From assembly GCF_007830735.1 (NCBI RefSeq), contig NZ_VLLN01000018.1, positions 1 to 64,000 of the forward strand: a stretch of DNA of 64,000 nt. Reading direction: 5' to 3'. Below the pieces are notes generated by a model. The model searched no databases, was not told the origin of the DNA, and worked only from the letters and a program-made list of their open reading frames with translations. The translations under genes and the position numbers were made by a program. The first letter of the stretch is position 1. Each line of letters opens with the position of its first letter. Of the stretch, positions 49,578 to 58,270 are shown piece by piece. Origin of the DNA: Geobacter argillaceus (lineage in GTDB: Bacteria; Desulfobacterota; Desulfuromonadia; Geobacterales; DSM-12255).

Positions 49578-49622
49578 GTTTCCGTGTGATGTGTTACGGC
49601 GATAGCATTCCTCGTTGTTTTG

Positions 49623-49650
49623 TTGACTTTGATGCCATTGGCTATATAGT
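49623..49650 (+). promoter_or_regulatory. Sigma-70-like promoter of the flagellar-cluster TA pair
   Basis: TTGACT (5 of 6) and TATAGT (5 of 6) are 16 bp apart, 25 bp before the antitoxin ATG. This gives the toxin-antitoxin pair its own transcription, independent of sigma-54. Confidence 0.6.
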
Positions 49651-49674
49651 GGTACCAAGGATACGGAGGGTACT

Positions 49675-49947
49675 ATGGGTACTGTTAAGAAACAGCATCA
49701 GATCAATGTCAAGATTGACAACGAGGAGTTCAGCCGAATAGCAGGTTACTGCGAGCGGCACGGCCGGAAGCCGCAGGACCTCATACGGTTTTCATACAGG
49801 CGCGTGCTCGCCGAACTGGAAACACTGGAAGAAATTGACAGGGCAACGTGTGCCGCGGCCAGGCATACGGAAGACACAGGACGTTATATTTCCATTGACG
49901 ATCACTTGACATACCTTGAGGCCTTGGACAGGGAGTTGGTGCCCTGA
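49675..49947 (+). CDS. Putative ribbon-helix-helix antitoxin
   Basis: This 90-residue protein has a ribbon-helix-helix-like N-terminus (HQINVKIDNEEFSRIAGYCE, RHGRKPQDLIRFSYRRVLAE) and an acidic C-terminus (DDHLTYLEALDRELVP), the layout of DNA-binding antitoxins. GGAGGG precedes ATG 49675. It lies 14 bp upstream of a small basic protein and carries its own promoter and terminator. The pair is foreign to flagellar operons. Confidence 0.7.
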   Translation: MGTVKKQHQINVKIDNEEFSRIAGYCERHGRKPQDLIRFSYRRVLAELETLEEIDRATCAAARHTEDTGRYISIDDHLTYLEALDRELVP

Positions 49948-49961
49948 AAGGGCCGGGCCAG

Positions 49962-50291
49962 ATGTACAGGATCAAGGTGAACGAGCGGTTCCAGCTGAGA
50001 CTGGCGGAGCTTTTCCGCAGTTTGCACGGCCGTGCGCCCAAGGCATATGAAGAGATCATGGATGCATACAAGGAAAACCTGAAAAGCTTATCCGTCACTC
50101 CTCACATGGGAACAAATCTGCGGCTCTTCGATGAACGGGGAGCGCTTGATTTTGAAGAGATCCATATTGTCCGTGGACAAAGATCGCTTCATATCAGGAT
50201 AAGAGTGAATGACCGTGAGGAAACAGTGGAGCTTGTTTGGACGTGGATGGATGCAATGGACAAGTTTAAAGATTTTAAAATGATTTGGTGA
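49962..50291 (+). CDS. Putative RelE/ParE-like toxin
   Basis: This 109-residue basic protein has the strand-helix-strand layout of RelE/ParE toxins: YRIKVNERFQLRLAELFRSL at the N-terminus, a helical middle, a central GTNLRLFDERG and a final sheet with IHIVRGQRSLHIRIRVNDRE. The exact family is not recognised. AAAGGGCC lies before the ATG. Antitoxin-first order and tight spacing support the pair. Confidence 0.65.
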   Translation: MYRIKVNERFQLRLAELFRSLHGRAPKAYEEIMDAYKENLKSLSVTPHMGTNLRLFDERGALDFEEIHIVRGQRSLHIRIRVNDREETVELVWTWMDAMDKFKDFKMIW

Positions 50292-50321
50292 CGGTCGTAG
50301 TGACGGCTTACAGCGAGATTT

Positions 50322-50350
50322 CAGGGGACGCGGCAACGCTCCCCTGTTTT
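50322..50350 (+). terminator. Terminator after the TA pair
   Basis: CAGGGG and CCCCTG enclose an inner CG/CG pairing, followed by TTTT. It would isolate the TA transcript from fliL. Confidence 0.7.
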
Positions 50351-50508
50351 CGTGCCGGGTCAGGCTACGGAGATCTCGCGTTGCCAGTCAAACGTTTGAC
50401 ATGCGGTTTTGGCGTGGAGTGGTGGATAAGCCGCACAGAAGCCTTGATTTATCGAAGACGTCAGTGCACAATGGGCCGCCGTGGCGCCGGATGCGGGACA
50501 CGGGGCTC

Positions 50509-50524
50509 TGGCACCCAGGTTGCA
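50509..50524 (+). promoter_or_regulatory. Sigma-54 promoter of the fliL operon
   Basis: TGGCACC-CAGG-TTGCA is a near-perfect -24/-12 element. It lies 56 bp before fliL and would restart flagellar transcription downstream of the TA insertion. Confidence 0.85.
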
Positions 50525-50579
50525 TATTCAGTAGTTCTGGCAATACTTGCCTCTATTCACGCATATAAGGAGGGGTTTA

Positions 50580-51122
50580 ATGGCTGAGCAGGATGCGGAG
50601 GTTAAGGAATCCCCCAAGAACAAGAAGATGCTCTTCATCATCGGAGGAGCGGTCCTCGCTGTCGTGATCGCCGTGATACTCGTGCTCACGATGGGCGGTG
50701 GCAAGAAGGATGACAAGGCTGCCAAGCCGGAGGCTGCCGCCGAAGCCAAGCCCGCTGAGGGTGGAGGCGAAGCCCATGGCGGTGGAGGCGAGAAGGGTAA
50801 AGAGGGGGCCGCCGGTGCAGCTGCCAATATCGCTTCGCTGGAACCGTTCATCGTCAATATCTACGACGGCCAGGAGATCCGTTATCTCAAGCTGAAAGTG
50901 GAGTTCGAAATGGCCAATCCGGGCGTCAAGGCGGAGCTCGATGCCAGGCAGGCACCGCTCAGGGATGCGATACTGGTTCTTCTCACCACCAAGACGCTTC
51001 GCGACATTCAGGACCTGCAGGGGAAAAACCAGCTGCGTGAGGAAATCCTCTCTGCGGTCGGGCGTATTCTCGCTCCGGGCAAAGTGACCCGTGTCTATTT
51101 TACCGACTTCGTGGTTCAATAG
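50580..51122 (+). CDS. fliL: Flagellar basal body-associated protein FliL
   Basis: This 180-residue protein has a cytoplasmic head, one membrane span (about 17-39), a Gly/Ala/Glu-rich linker and the FliL domain (LEPFIVNIYDGQEIRYLKLK, ILSAVGRILAPGKVTRVYFT) with the final DFVVQ. It surrounds stator units at the motor. AAGGAGGGG precedes ATG 50580. Confidence 0.93.
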   Translation: MAEQDAEVKESPKNKKMLFIIGGAVLAVVIAVILVLTMGGGKKDDKAAKPEAAAEAKPAEGGGEAHGGGGEKGKEGAAGAAANIASLEPFIVNIYDGQEIRYLKLKVEFEMANPGVKAELDARQAPLRDAILVLLTTKTLRDIQDLQGKNQLREEILSAVGRILAPGKVTRVYFTDFVVQ

Positions 51123-51173
51123 GTCCTTTGGTGTGGCACGTAGCGTTGATCGACAGGTATAGCCGGGATTGAT

Positions 51174-52163
51174 ATGGAAAACATCCTTACCAAGGAAGAA
51201 ATCGAAGCCCTCCTGTCGGCAGTCTTCGATGGACGGATCGACCCGGAAAAGGAACTGGCCCGGCAGGAAGGGGCCATTGCCAAATACGACCTGTTCAGTA
51301 CCGAATCCCATAAGGGATATGTCCCCAACCTGGACATCATCTTCGACGGTTTTATCCGGTACAGCCGCGTAAGTCTTTCCAGCCGGCTCCGTAAGTCGGT
51401 GGAGTACCGAAAAGCAGGGTCTCGAGCCTGCAAATTCGACGATTTCCTCCAGTCGCTTCCTACACCGGTCTGTTTGGCTATTTTCAAGCTGGAACCCCTG
51501 AAAGGGGCGGCGCTTCTGGCCATGGACAGCACCCTTATCTTTACTTTTGTGGATAGTATTCTCGGTGGCACGGGCAAACCGATTGTACCGACCAACCGCA
51601 TATTTACCTCCATAGAGCTGCGCCTGGTGGAAAAGCTTGCCAAGGACCTACTCGTGGACATGGAAAAGGCTTGGCACCCGCTTCAGCAGGTCCATTTGAG
51701 CCTGCTCAAGATCGAGATAAACCCCAGACTGGTCAATATCGTGCCGCCTGAGTATCAGGTGGTATCGGCGGAACTGGAAATCCAGGTGGAGGATTCGGTG
51801 GGATCGATGCTCTTCGCCATTCCCTATATGACCATCGACCCGCTCAGGGACAAGCTCAAGGCCGGTTCGCATTTCGACATGATGGCCGTCGACCCCCAAT
51901 GGTCCCAGCGACTGGTCAGCGACCTGATGGATACCCCCCTGGAAGTTGCCGTGGAGATGGGGAGTACGACCATTACCATGGACGAACTCCTGAATCTGGC
52001 GCCGGGAGATACCATCATCATTGACAAGTCCGATCCGGCAGAGCTGACGATCAAGGTGGGGGATGCTCCCAAGTACAAGGGGATCGGCGGTGTGCGGCGC
52101 GGCAACAAGGCAGTACAGATAACCCAGGTGTTGAAGAAGGAAGGGGACGAGACATATGAGTGA
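51174..52163 (+). CDS. fliM: Flagellar motor switch protein FliM
   Basis: This 329-residue switch protein has the N-terminal CheY-P binding motif ILTKEEIEALLSAVF and the FliM middle domain (HKGYVPNLDIIFDGFIRYSR, MDSTLIFTFVDSILGGTGKP). The C-terminal SpoA domain (MGSTTITMDELLNLAPGDTI) pairs with FliN. The intact CheY-binding motif ties it to the CheY-CheX genes upstream. It overlaps fliN by 8 bp. Confidence 0.95.
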   Translation: MENILTKEEIEALLSAVFDGRIDPEKELARQEGAIAKYDLFSTESHKGYVPNLDIIFDGFIRYSRVSLSSRLRKSVEYRKAGSRACKFDDFLQSLPTPVCLAIFKLEPLKGAALLAMDSTLIFTFVDSILGGTGKPIVPTNRIFTSIELRLVEKLAKDLLVDMEKAWHPLQQVHLSLLKIEINPRLVNIVPPEYQVVSAELEIQVEDSVGSMLFAIPYMTIDPLRDKLKAGSHFDMMAVDPQWSQRLVSDLMDTPLEVAVEMGSTTITMDELLNLAPGDTIIIDKSDPAELTIKVGDAPKYKGIGGVRRGNKAVQITQVLKKEGDETYE

Positions 52164-52464
52164 TACCGTACCGGCTGGGGAGCAGCGTGAATCGGTTCCC
52201 GATAGGAAAAATCTGGATTTCATCCTTGATATACCGTTGCAGCTGACCGTCGAACTCGGCAGGACCAAACTCCTGGTGAAGGATGTCCTCCAGCTCAACC
52301 AGGGGTCGGTGGTGGAACTCACCAAGCTGGCCGGCGAACCGTTGGACGTGTTCGTCAACTCGAAGCTGGTTGCCCGTGGCGAAGCGGTCGTGGTGAACGA
52401 GAAGTTCGGGGTGCGGCTGGTGGATGTGGTGAGTCCCAACGAACGGGTGGAGAAGGTGCTGTGA
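52156..52464 (+). CDS. fliN: Flagellar motor switch protein FliN
   Basis: This 102-residue SpoA-domain protein contains LDFILDIPLQLTVELGRTKL, then DVLQLNQGSVVELTKLAGEP and [18 protein letters not shown]. It forms the lower C-ring with FliM and binds FliH. It overlaps fliM and fliO. Confidence 0.95.
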   Translation: MSDTVPAGEQRESVPDRKNLDFILDIPLQLTVELGRTKLLVKDVLQLNQGSVVELTKLAGEPLDVFVNSKLVARGEAVVVNEKFGVRLVDVVSPNERVEKVL

Positions 52465-52943
52465 ATTCTCTGCCTCCGGCGGGCATGATCTTGCTGCTTC
52501 CGGCAGCGGTTTTTGCTGCCGATGGCACGAGCGAGGGGTTCGGATTCCTTTCCAGCCTCGTTCAGATGATTGCAGCGCTGGCGGTCGTGGTGGGGCTGAT
52601 CCTGGTTCTTTCCTTGCTGGGGGGGCGCTGGCTAAATGCCGGCGGCGGTCCGGCTGCTGGTCAACGCTACATCCGGCTTGTGGAGACCCGCTATCTGGCA
52701 CCCAAAAAATCGCTCTTCCTGGTGGAAGTGGCCGGAGAGTACCTGCTGCTCGCCAGTTCCGGTGAGCAGCTCAATTTTGTAAAACAGATCGACATGGTGG
52801 AAGAGATAGAGGTGATTGGCGGTATAGAAGAACGGCAAACAATTGCCTCGACCTTTTGGGAACGCCTGCGACGAACGACCCGCCCGCTTTCCTCTTACAG
52901 TAGCGTCAAAAGCGGAACGGCTGGAAGTGAGGTCGGTCGATGA
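52461..52943 (+). CDS. fliO: Flagellar biosynthesis protein FliO
   Basis: This 160-residue protein has a short periplasmic N-terminus with a signal-like stretch, a single strong membrane span ([20 protein letters not shown]) and a cytoplasmic FliO domain ([20 protein letters not shown]). It helps assemble the FliP ring. GTG 52461 overlaps fliN. Confidence 0.9.
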   Translation: MNSLPPAGMILLLPAAVFAADGTSEGFGFLSSLVQMIAALAVVVGLILVLSLLGGRWLNAGGGPAAGQRYIRLVETRYLAPKKSLFLVEVAGEYLLLASSGEQLNFVKQIDMVEEIEVIGGIEERQTIASTFWERLRRTTRPLSSYSSVKSGTAGSEVGR

Positions 52944-53692
52944 GACCTCTCTGTGTGGTCCTTTCCGTATGCGGCCTGCTGCTCCTTACAGCATCGGTAG
53001 CCATTGCCGAGCCGGTGGCGCTTCCCACCATCAGTGTGGGGGTGGGGCAGGCCACCAAACCCGGCGAAATCTCCGTTGTTCTCCAGATATTGTTCCTGAT
53101 GACCATTCTGTCCCTGGCTCCGGGACTCCTCATCATGACCACTTCGTTCACCAGGATCGTGGTGGTGCTTTCTTTTCTCCGTAACGCCATCGGCACCCAG
53201 CAGGCCCCGTCCAATCAGATCATCATCGGGCTCTCCCTGTTCCTCACCTTCTTCATCATGGGACCGGTCTGGCAGCAGATCAATACCCAGGCCCTCCAGC
53301 CCTACCGGGCCCAGACCATCAGCCAGGAAGAGGCGTTCAAGCGTGCCATCATGCCGGTGCGCAAATTCATGCTCTCCCAGACCCGGGAGAAGGATCTCGC
53401 CCTGTTTTTAAACATTGCCAAGCAGCCCCGTCCCCGCAATGCAGATGACATTCAGACTATTACCATCATCCCGGCGTTCATGATCAGTGAACTACGGACC
53501 GCGTTCCAGATCGGTTTTCTGATCTATATTCCGTTTCTCGTGGTTGATATGGTGGTTGCATCGGTCCTCATGTCCATGGGGATGATGATGCTTCCTCCGG
53601 TTATGATCTCCCTGCCGTTCAAGATCCTCCTCTTCGTGCTCGTGGATGGCTGGGGGTTGGTGATCGGTTCCCTGGTGAAAAGTTTCGGATAA
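52940..53692 (+). CDS. fliP: Flagellar export gate protein FliP
   Basis: This 250-residue protein has a cleavable signal ([18 protein letters not shown]) and four membrane spans. Conserved blocks include [40 protein letters not shown] and [17 protein letters not shown]. It is a core channel component with FliQ and FliR. Confidence 0.96.
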   Translation: MRPLCVVLSVCGLLLLTASVAIAEPVALPTISVGVGQATKPGEISVVLQILFLMTILSLAPGLLIMTTSFTRIVVVLSFLRNAIGTQQAPSNQIIIGLSLFLTFFIMGPVWQQINTQALQPYRAQTISQEEAFKRAIMPVRKFMLSQTREKDLALFLNIAKQPRPRNADDIQTITIIPAFMISELRTAFQIGFLIYIPFLVVDMVVASVLMSMGMMMLPPVMISLPFKILLFVLVDGWGLVIGSLVKSFG

Positions 53693-53718
53693 ACAACGTG
53701 ATTGATGCTTCTGGCTTG

Positions 53719-53746
53719 CCAGTCACGAGTCACCAGTCACTAGTCA
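53719..53746 (+). repeat. Heptamer array between fliP and fliQ
   Basis: CCAGTCA, CGAGTCA, CCAGTCA and CTAGTCA stand in tandem, the reverse complement of the GTGACTG units found before flgE. Confidence 0.8.
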
Positions 53747-53764
53747 CGGTTTTTCGAGGTTCCC

Positions 53765-54034
53765 ATGACCCCTGAACTAGTTGTCCAACTCGCCCGGCGC
53801 AGCTTTGAGACCATTCTGCTCCTTTCGGCACCGCTCCTGATCTTCAGTCTCGTTATCGGCCTGCTTATCAGCATCTTTCAGACTGTCACCTCCATCAACG
53901 AGGCAACCCTTACCTTTGTCCCGAAGATCGTGGCGGTCATGGTGGCAGTTATCATCTTCTTTCCCTGGATGATGACCTATATGACCGACTTTACGCGGGA
54001 AATATTTTCCCTGATCGCCACGATGCGAAAGTAG
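53765..54034 (+). CDS. fliQ: Flagellar export gate protein FliQ
   Basis: This 89-residue, two-span protein begins MTPELVVQLARRSFETILLL and has ISIFQTVTSINEATLTFVPK, the FliQ signature. GAGG precedes ATG 53765. Heptamer arrays lie on both sides. Confidence 0.95.
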   Translation: MTPELVVQLARRSFETILLLSAPLLIFSLVIGLLISIFQTVTSINEATLTFVPKIVAVMVAVIIFFPWMMTYMTDFTREIFSLIATMRK

Positions 54035-54049
54035 AGCGCTAAGGTTTTC

Positions 54050-54077
54050 CCAATCACGAGTCAGCAGTTACCAGTCA
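54050..54077 (+). repeat. Heptamer array between fliQ and fliR
   Basis: CCAATCA, CGAGTCA, GCAGTTA and CCAGTCA stand in tandem, directly before the fliR start region. It is the same family as 53719-53746. Confidence 0.75.
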
Positions 54078-54087
54078 CGGCCTTTAA

Positions 54088-54873
54088 ATGATTCCTTCGC
54101 TGCCGTTTGCCACCATAAACGAGTTCATGGCCTTTGCCGTGGTCTTCGGACGCATGGCCGGGATTTTTTCGTCGATTCCCTCGTTCGGCGGCCGAGCCGT
54201 CCCGGTGCGGATAAAGACCGTTGCTGTCCTGGCTATGACACTGCTCCTGTTCCCGTTGGTGCGGACCAGGGTTCCGCCTCTTGATGGTGATGCCATAGGG
54301 CTCATGATTCTCATGGTCAGAGAGGCGCTCATCGGGTTTACCCTGGGGCTGTTGGCCCAGGTGATTTTTTCCGGGATCGAATTCTGCGGCCAGTTGGTGG
54401 CCACCCAGATGGGGCTCTCAATTGCGGTGCAGTTCGATCCTGCCATGGAGGGACAGTTCACCGCCATGGCGGTCTTTCAGAACCTGTTGGCCATGCTCCT
54501 GTTCCTGTCGCTGGGGGTACATCATTTCTTTTTTTCCGCACTGGTTGACAGCTATCAGACATTGCCGGTCGGTAGCTGGCAGGTGAAGGAAGAGCTGGTA
54601 CTATTCATCATCGGTCTGGTGGGACAGATCTTTGTCATCGGGATCAAACTGGCGGCACCGGTAATGGTGTCCCTGCTGGCGACAACCGTGGTCCTTGGCG
54701 TCATGGCCCGGGCCTTTCCCCAGATGAACATCTTCATTGTCAGCCTGCCGCTCAATATCGGTATCGGCTTCATGGTGCTCGGCTTCACCGTTCTGGCCTT
54801 CCTGAAGACGCTCCAGGGCACGTTCGGCCAGCTCCCGCTCCAACTCAAAACGATTTTCAAACTCCTTTCCTGA
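54088..54873 (+). CDS. fliR: Flagellar export gate protein FliR
   Basis: This 261-residue protein has about six membrane spans; FGRMAGIFSSIPSFGGRAVP, REALIGFTLGLLAQVIFSGI and MGLSIAVQFDPAMEGQFTAM are family blocks. There is no clear Shine-Dalgarno at ATG 54088 because the heptamer array occupies that position. flhB starts 7 bp after the stop. Confidence 0.93.
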   Translation: MIPSLPFATINEFMAFAVVFGRMAGIFSSIPSFGGRAVPVRIKTVAVLAMTLLLFPLVRTRVPPLDGDAIGLMILMVREALIGFTLGLLAQVIFSGIEFCGQLVATQMGLSIAVQFDPAMEGQFTAMAVFQNLLAMLLFLSLGVHHFFFSALVDSYQTLPVGSWQVKEELVLFIIGLVGQIFVIGIKLAAPVMVSLLATTVVLGVMARAFPQMNIFIVSLPLNIGIGFMVLGFTVLAFLKTLQGTFGQLPLQLKTIFKLLS

Positions 54874-54880
54874 ACACGCC

Positions 54881-55945
54881 ATGGCCGAACAGGACAAACA
54901 CTCACGTACCGAAAAGCCGACCGGCAAGCGGATCTCCCAGGCCAAGAACAAGGGGAATCTCCCCCGCAGTCGGGAGCTGACCAGCACCGCCACGCTTCTG
55001 GCCGCCATTGTCACCCTGTATGTCATCAGCGGCTTCATTCTGGCGACCCTCAAGGGGGGAACCCACGACATTCTGGCCAACCTGCGGGTCCAGGACGTTA
55101 CTCCGGCCGGGGTCTACTCCCTGATGTTGAAGTGTATGCTGATGATGGGGGCGGTACTCGCGCCATACATGGTGGTCATACTCATCGCGACCTTCCTGGT
55201 GACCATTGTCCAGGAGCCGTTCAGCATCTCCTGGGAGCGGATGTCGCTGTCCTTGGACAAACTGAACCCGGTTTCGGGCATGAAGCGGCTCTTCAACAAG
55301 GATGCGGCCGTCGAGGCGCTCAAGTCGGTCCTGAAACTCTTCATCGTCGGTTGGATGGCTTACCGGGTCCTGCGCGACGAGGTGGTCAATCTGGTCTACA
55401 TCGTTGACAGCGATATCCTGGGGATACTGACCTATGTCAGCCATATTTCGTTCAAGATCGTACTCCATTCCTGCGGTGTACTGCTGGTTCTGTCGATTTT
55501 CGACCTGGCCTGGGTCAAGTGGCGCTTCATCGAGAATCTGAAGATGACCAAGCAGGAAGTGAAGCAGGAATCAAAGGATACCGAGGGCGATCCGCGGGTC
55601 AAAGCGAAGATCAAGCAACTCCGGTATGCCCAGGCGAGGCGGCGGATGCGGAAGATCGTTCCCACGGCCGACGTGGTCATCACCAACCCGACCCATTATG
55701 CCGTTGCCCTGAAGTACGAACGAAACAGCATGGCTGCTCCGGTGGTTCTCGTGAAGGCGGTGGACTACATGGCCCAGCAGATGAAGGAAATCGCCCGGGA
55801 ACACAAGGTCATGCTGGTTGAGAACCGGTTTTTGGCCAGAGAACTGTATGCACAAGTAGAAGAAGGTCGGGAGATCCCGGAATCCCTCTATGCTGCCGTT
55901 GCGGAAGTACTCGCCTATGTCTTCAGCCTCAAAGGGAAAATCTGA
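54881..55945 (+). CDS. flhB: Flagellar export switch protein FlhB
   Basis: This 354-residue protein starts with the family motif TEKPTGKRISQAKNKGNLPR. Four membrane spans (about 30-215) lead to a cytoplasmic domain with the self-cleavage site NPTH in VVITNPTHYAVALKYER. Cleavage there switches export from rod/hook to filament substrates, in concert with FliK. Confidence 0.95.
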   Translation: MAEQDKHSRTEKPTGKRISQAKNKGNLPRSRELTSTATLLAAIVTLYVISGFILATLKGGTHDILANLRVQDVTPAGVYSLMLKCMLMMGAVLAPYMVVILIATFLVTIVQEPFSISWERMSLSLDKLNPVSGMKRLFNKDAAVEALKSVLKLFIVGWMAYRVLRDEVVNLVYIVDSDILGILTYVSHISFKIVLHSCGVLLVLSIFDLAWVKWRFIENLKMTKQEVKQESKDTEGDPRVKAKIKQLRYAQARRRMRKIVPTADVVITNPTHYAVALKYERNSMAAPVVLVKAVDYMAQQMKEIAREHKVMLVENRFLARELYAQVEEGREIPESLYAAVAEVLAYVFSLKGKI

Positions 55946-56113
55946 TCTCCTGCTGGCGCTAGTCAAAACATTGACCCCATTGTTTTCAAAATGCCGTCGC
56001 CATCCCGGATGACAGTCCGTTTCCCCTCCCCGTAAACCAGGGACGTGGCCATTAATTCGGTACATTCGCCGCGTTACAGCCTCCCACCGTTGTTCCGAAC
56101 CTGCCGTGCCGGG

Positions 56114-56129
56114 TGGCACACCCGTTGCA
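56114..56129 (+). promoter_or_regulatory. Sigma-54 promoter of flhA
   Basis: TGGCACA-CCCG-TTGCA matches the consensus closely. The transcript would start about 56139, leaving a 40-nt leader before flhA. It shows that the frame open from 56045 is not the true flhA start. Confidence 0.85.
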
Positions 56130-56179
56130 CACGTCTCCTTGCGCTGAATATCGCCCGATTATCCCAAGGAAACGAAGCA

Positions 56180-58270
56180 ATGGCTAACCCGACGGCCGAG
56201 GTCATAAACGTCAACCCCTTCCGGAACAATGCCGACATCTACATGGCGGTTGGGGTTATCGGCGTTTTGGCCCTGATGATCGTCCCCCTGCCGCCATTCA
56301 TCCTCGACATCTTTTTGGCGGCCAATATTACCGCAGCCCTGGCCATTCTCCTTGTCTGTCTCTATACAACACAGCCCCTCGATTTCTCGGTGTTTCCGTC
56401 CGTAGTGCTCCTTACCACCCTGTATCGTCTCGCCCTGAACATCGCTTCCACCCGCCTCATCCTGCTCCATGGCAGCGAAGGGGCAGAGGCGGCCGGGGCG
56501 GTCATCAAGGCCTTCGGCCAGTTCGTGGTCGGTGGCAACTATGTAGTCGGCGCGGTTGTGTTCCTGATCCTGGTGATCATCAACTTCATGGTCATCACCA
56601 AGGGCTCCGGCCGGGTGGCCGAGGTCGCGGCCCGGTTTACCCTGGATGCCATGCCCGGCAAGCAGATGGCCATTGACGCCGACCTGTCCAGTGGTCTGAT
56701 CAACGAAAAAGAGGCACGGGAGCGGCGGTCGAAAATATCCCGCGAGGCCGATTTTTACGGCTCCATGGATGGTGCCAGCAAGTTCGTGAGCGGTGACGCG
56801 ATCGCAGCCATCATCATCATGCTGGTCAACATCTTCGGCGGCTTCATCATCGGCGTCTGGCAGCAGGGGATGCCGCTGGACATGGCTTTACAGAACTATA
56901 CCCTGCTTACCGTCGGGGAAGGGCTCGTTGCCCAGATTCCGGCACTCATTATCTCCACCTCAGCCGGTATCATCGTCACCAGGTCGGCCGACGAAAACAG
57001 TTTCGGCCGCGAGATTGCCGGCCAGATCTTCAACTACCCCAAGGCGTATTACGTTGTCTCCGGGGTCATGTTCGCCTTTGCCCTGATTCCCGGACTCCCC
57101 CACGTTGCCTTTTTCCTTCTCTCCGGTGTTGCCTTCCTCCTGGCAAAGATGTCCAGCAGCCGGAAGGAGGAGGTGGCGGAAGAGTTGATGGCGCTTCCCG
57201 AAGGGATATCGCGGGAAGAGGTCGCCGAACAGGTCACCGCCATCCGGCCGCTGGAGATGCTGGAGCTGGAGGTCGGTTACGGCCTTGTACCGTTGGTCGA
57301 TGCGGCCCAGGAGGGAGAACTTCTGGAGCGGATTCGCAATATCCGGAAACAGTGTGCTCAGAAGATGGGGTTCATTGTGCCTCCGGTCCATATCCACGAC
57401 AACCTGCAGCTCAAGCCCAACGAATACAACATCCTTATCCGTGGGGCCAGGGTCGGCGGCGGAGAGATGGCCGGCCAGTATATGGCCATGGATTCCGGGG
57501 CTGTGTCGGGCCATGTGGAAGGGGTCAAGACCACCGAGCCGGTCTTTGGCCTTCCCGCGCTCTGGATCAAGGGAAGCGAGAGGGAACAGGCCCAGCATTC
57601 CGGGTATACGGTGGTGGACAATGCGACGGTCATCGCCACCCATGTCAGCGAGATCATCAAGCGCTACGGCCACGAACTGGTGGGCCGCCAGGAACTCCAG
57701 CAACTGCTCGACAACGTGGCGACAAACTTTCCGAAAGTGGTCGAAGAGTTGGTGCCGAACCTCCTCAATCTGGGAACGGTCCTCAGGGTGGTGAAGAACC
57801 TCCTGAAGGAACAGGTTTCCGTCAGGGATCTCCGTGCCGTCCTGGAGACCCTGGCCGATTACGCTGCCATAACCAAGGATGCGGATGTCCTGACCGAGTT
57901 CGTGCGCCAGAATATGGGCCGGGTGATCGTCGACCAGTTCACCGGAGAGGACGATCTCCTGTGCATTATCACCCTCGACCGCGAGGTGGAGGAGATCGTG
58001 GCCGAAGCGGTCCAGGTCACGGAACAGGGGAGTTACCTGGCTATCGAACCGGCGGTTGCCCAACAGCTGCTAGGGGCAGTGCGCCAGACCATGGCGCAGT
58101 TCGATCAGTCAGGAACCCAGCCGGTCCTGATCGCATCACCCAACGTCAGGCGGCATCTGAAGCGCTTCACCGAGCGGTTCATCCCGAACCTCACCATACT
58201 GTCCCACAACGAGATTCCACCGCACGTCAAAATTCAATCCCTGGGGGTGGTAAGCATCCATGCTAGTTAA
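56180..58270 (+). CDS. flhA: Flagellar export gate protein FlhA
   Basis: This 696-residue protein has eight membrane spans in the first half. The FHIPEP-type signature region includes VVLLTTLYRLALNIASTRLI, FTLDAMPGKQMAIDADLSSG and KISREADFYGSMDGASKFVS. A large cytoplasmic domain docks substrates and chaperones. ATG 56180 is downstream of the sigma-54 start point and behind AAGGAAACG. It overlaps flhF by 11 bp. Confidence 0.95.
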   Translation: MANPTAEVINVNPFRNNADIYMAVGVIGVLALMIVPLPPFILDIFLAANITAALAILLVCLYTTQPLDFSVFPSVVLLTTLYRLALNIASTRLILLHGSEGAEAAGAVIKAFGQFVVGGNYVVGAVVFLILVIINFMVITKGSGRVAEVAARFTLDAMPGKQMAIDADLSSGLINEKEARERRSKISREADFYGSMDGASKFVSGDAIAAIIIMLVNIFGGFIIGVWQQGMPLDMALQNYTLLTVGEGLVAQIPALIISTSAGIIVTRSADENSFGREIAGQIFNYPKAYYVVSGVMFAFALIPGLPHVAFFLLSGVAFLLAKMSSSRKEEVAEELMALPEGISREEVAEQVTAIRPLEMLELEVGYGLVPLVDAAQEGELLERIRNIRKQCAQKMGFIVPPVHIHDNLQLKPNEYNILIRGARVGGGEMAGQYMAMDSGAVSGHVEGVKTTEPVFGLPALWIKGSEREQAQHSGYTVVDNATVIATHVSEIIKRYGHELVGRQELQQLLDNVATNFPKVVEELVPNLLNLGTVLRVVKNLLKEQVSVRDLRAVLETLADYAAITKDADVLTEFVRQNMGRVIVDQFTGEDDLLCIITLDREVEEIVAEAVQVTEQGSYLAIEPAVAQQLLGAVRQTMAQFDQSGTQPVLIASPNVRRHLKRFTERFIPNLTILSHNEIPPHVKIQSLGVVSIHAS

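Noticed and set aside
50285-50579. Plus-strand frame ending at 50587
   Set aside because: It covers the TA terminator and the fliL sigma-54 promoter and has no protein-family character.
51123-51173. Sigma-54 promoter before fliM
   Set aside because: TGGCACG is perfect, but the -12 position has TG instead of GC at the required spacing.
56045-56179. In-frame extension of flhA
   Set aside because: It begins upstream of the sigma-54 promoter at 56114-56129, so it would not be transcribed as a leader of this message.
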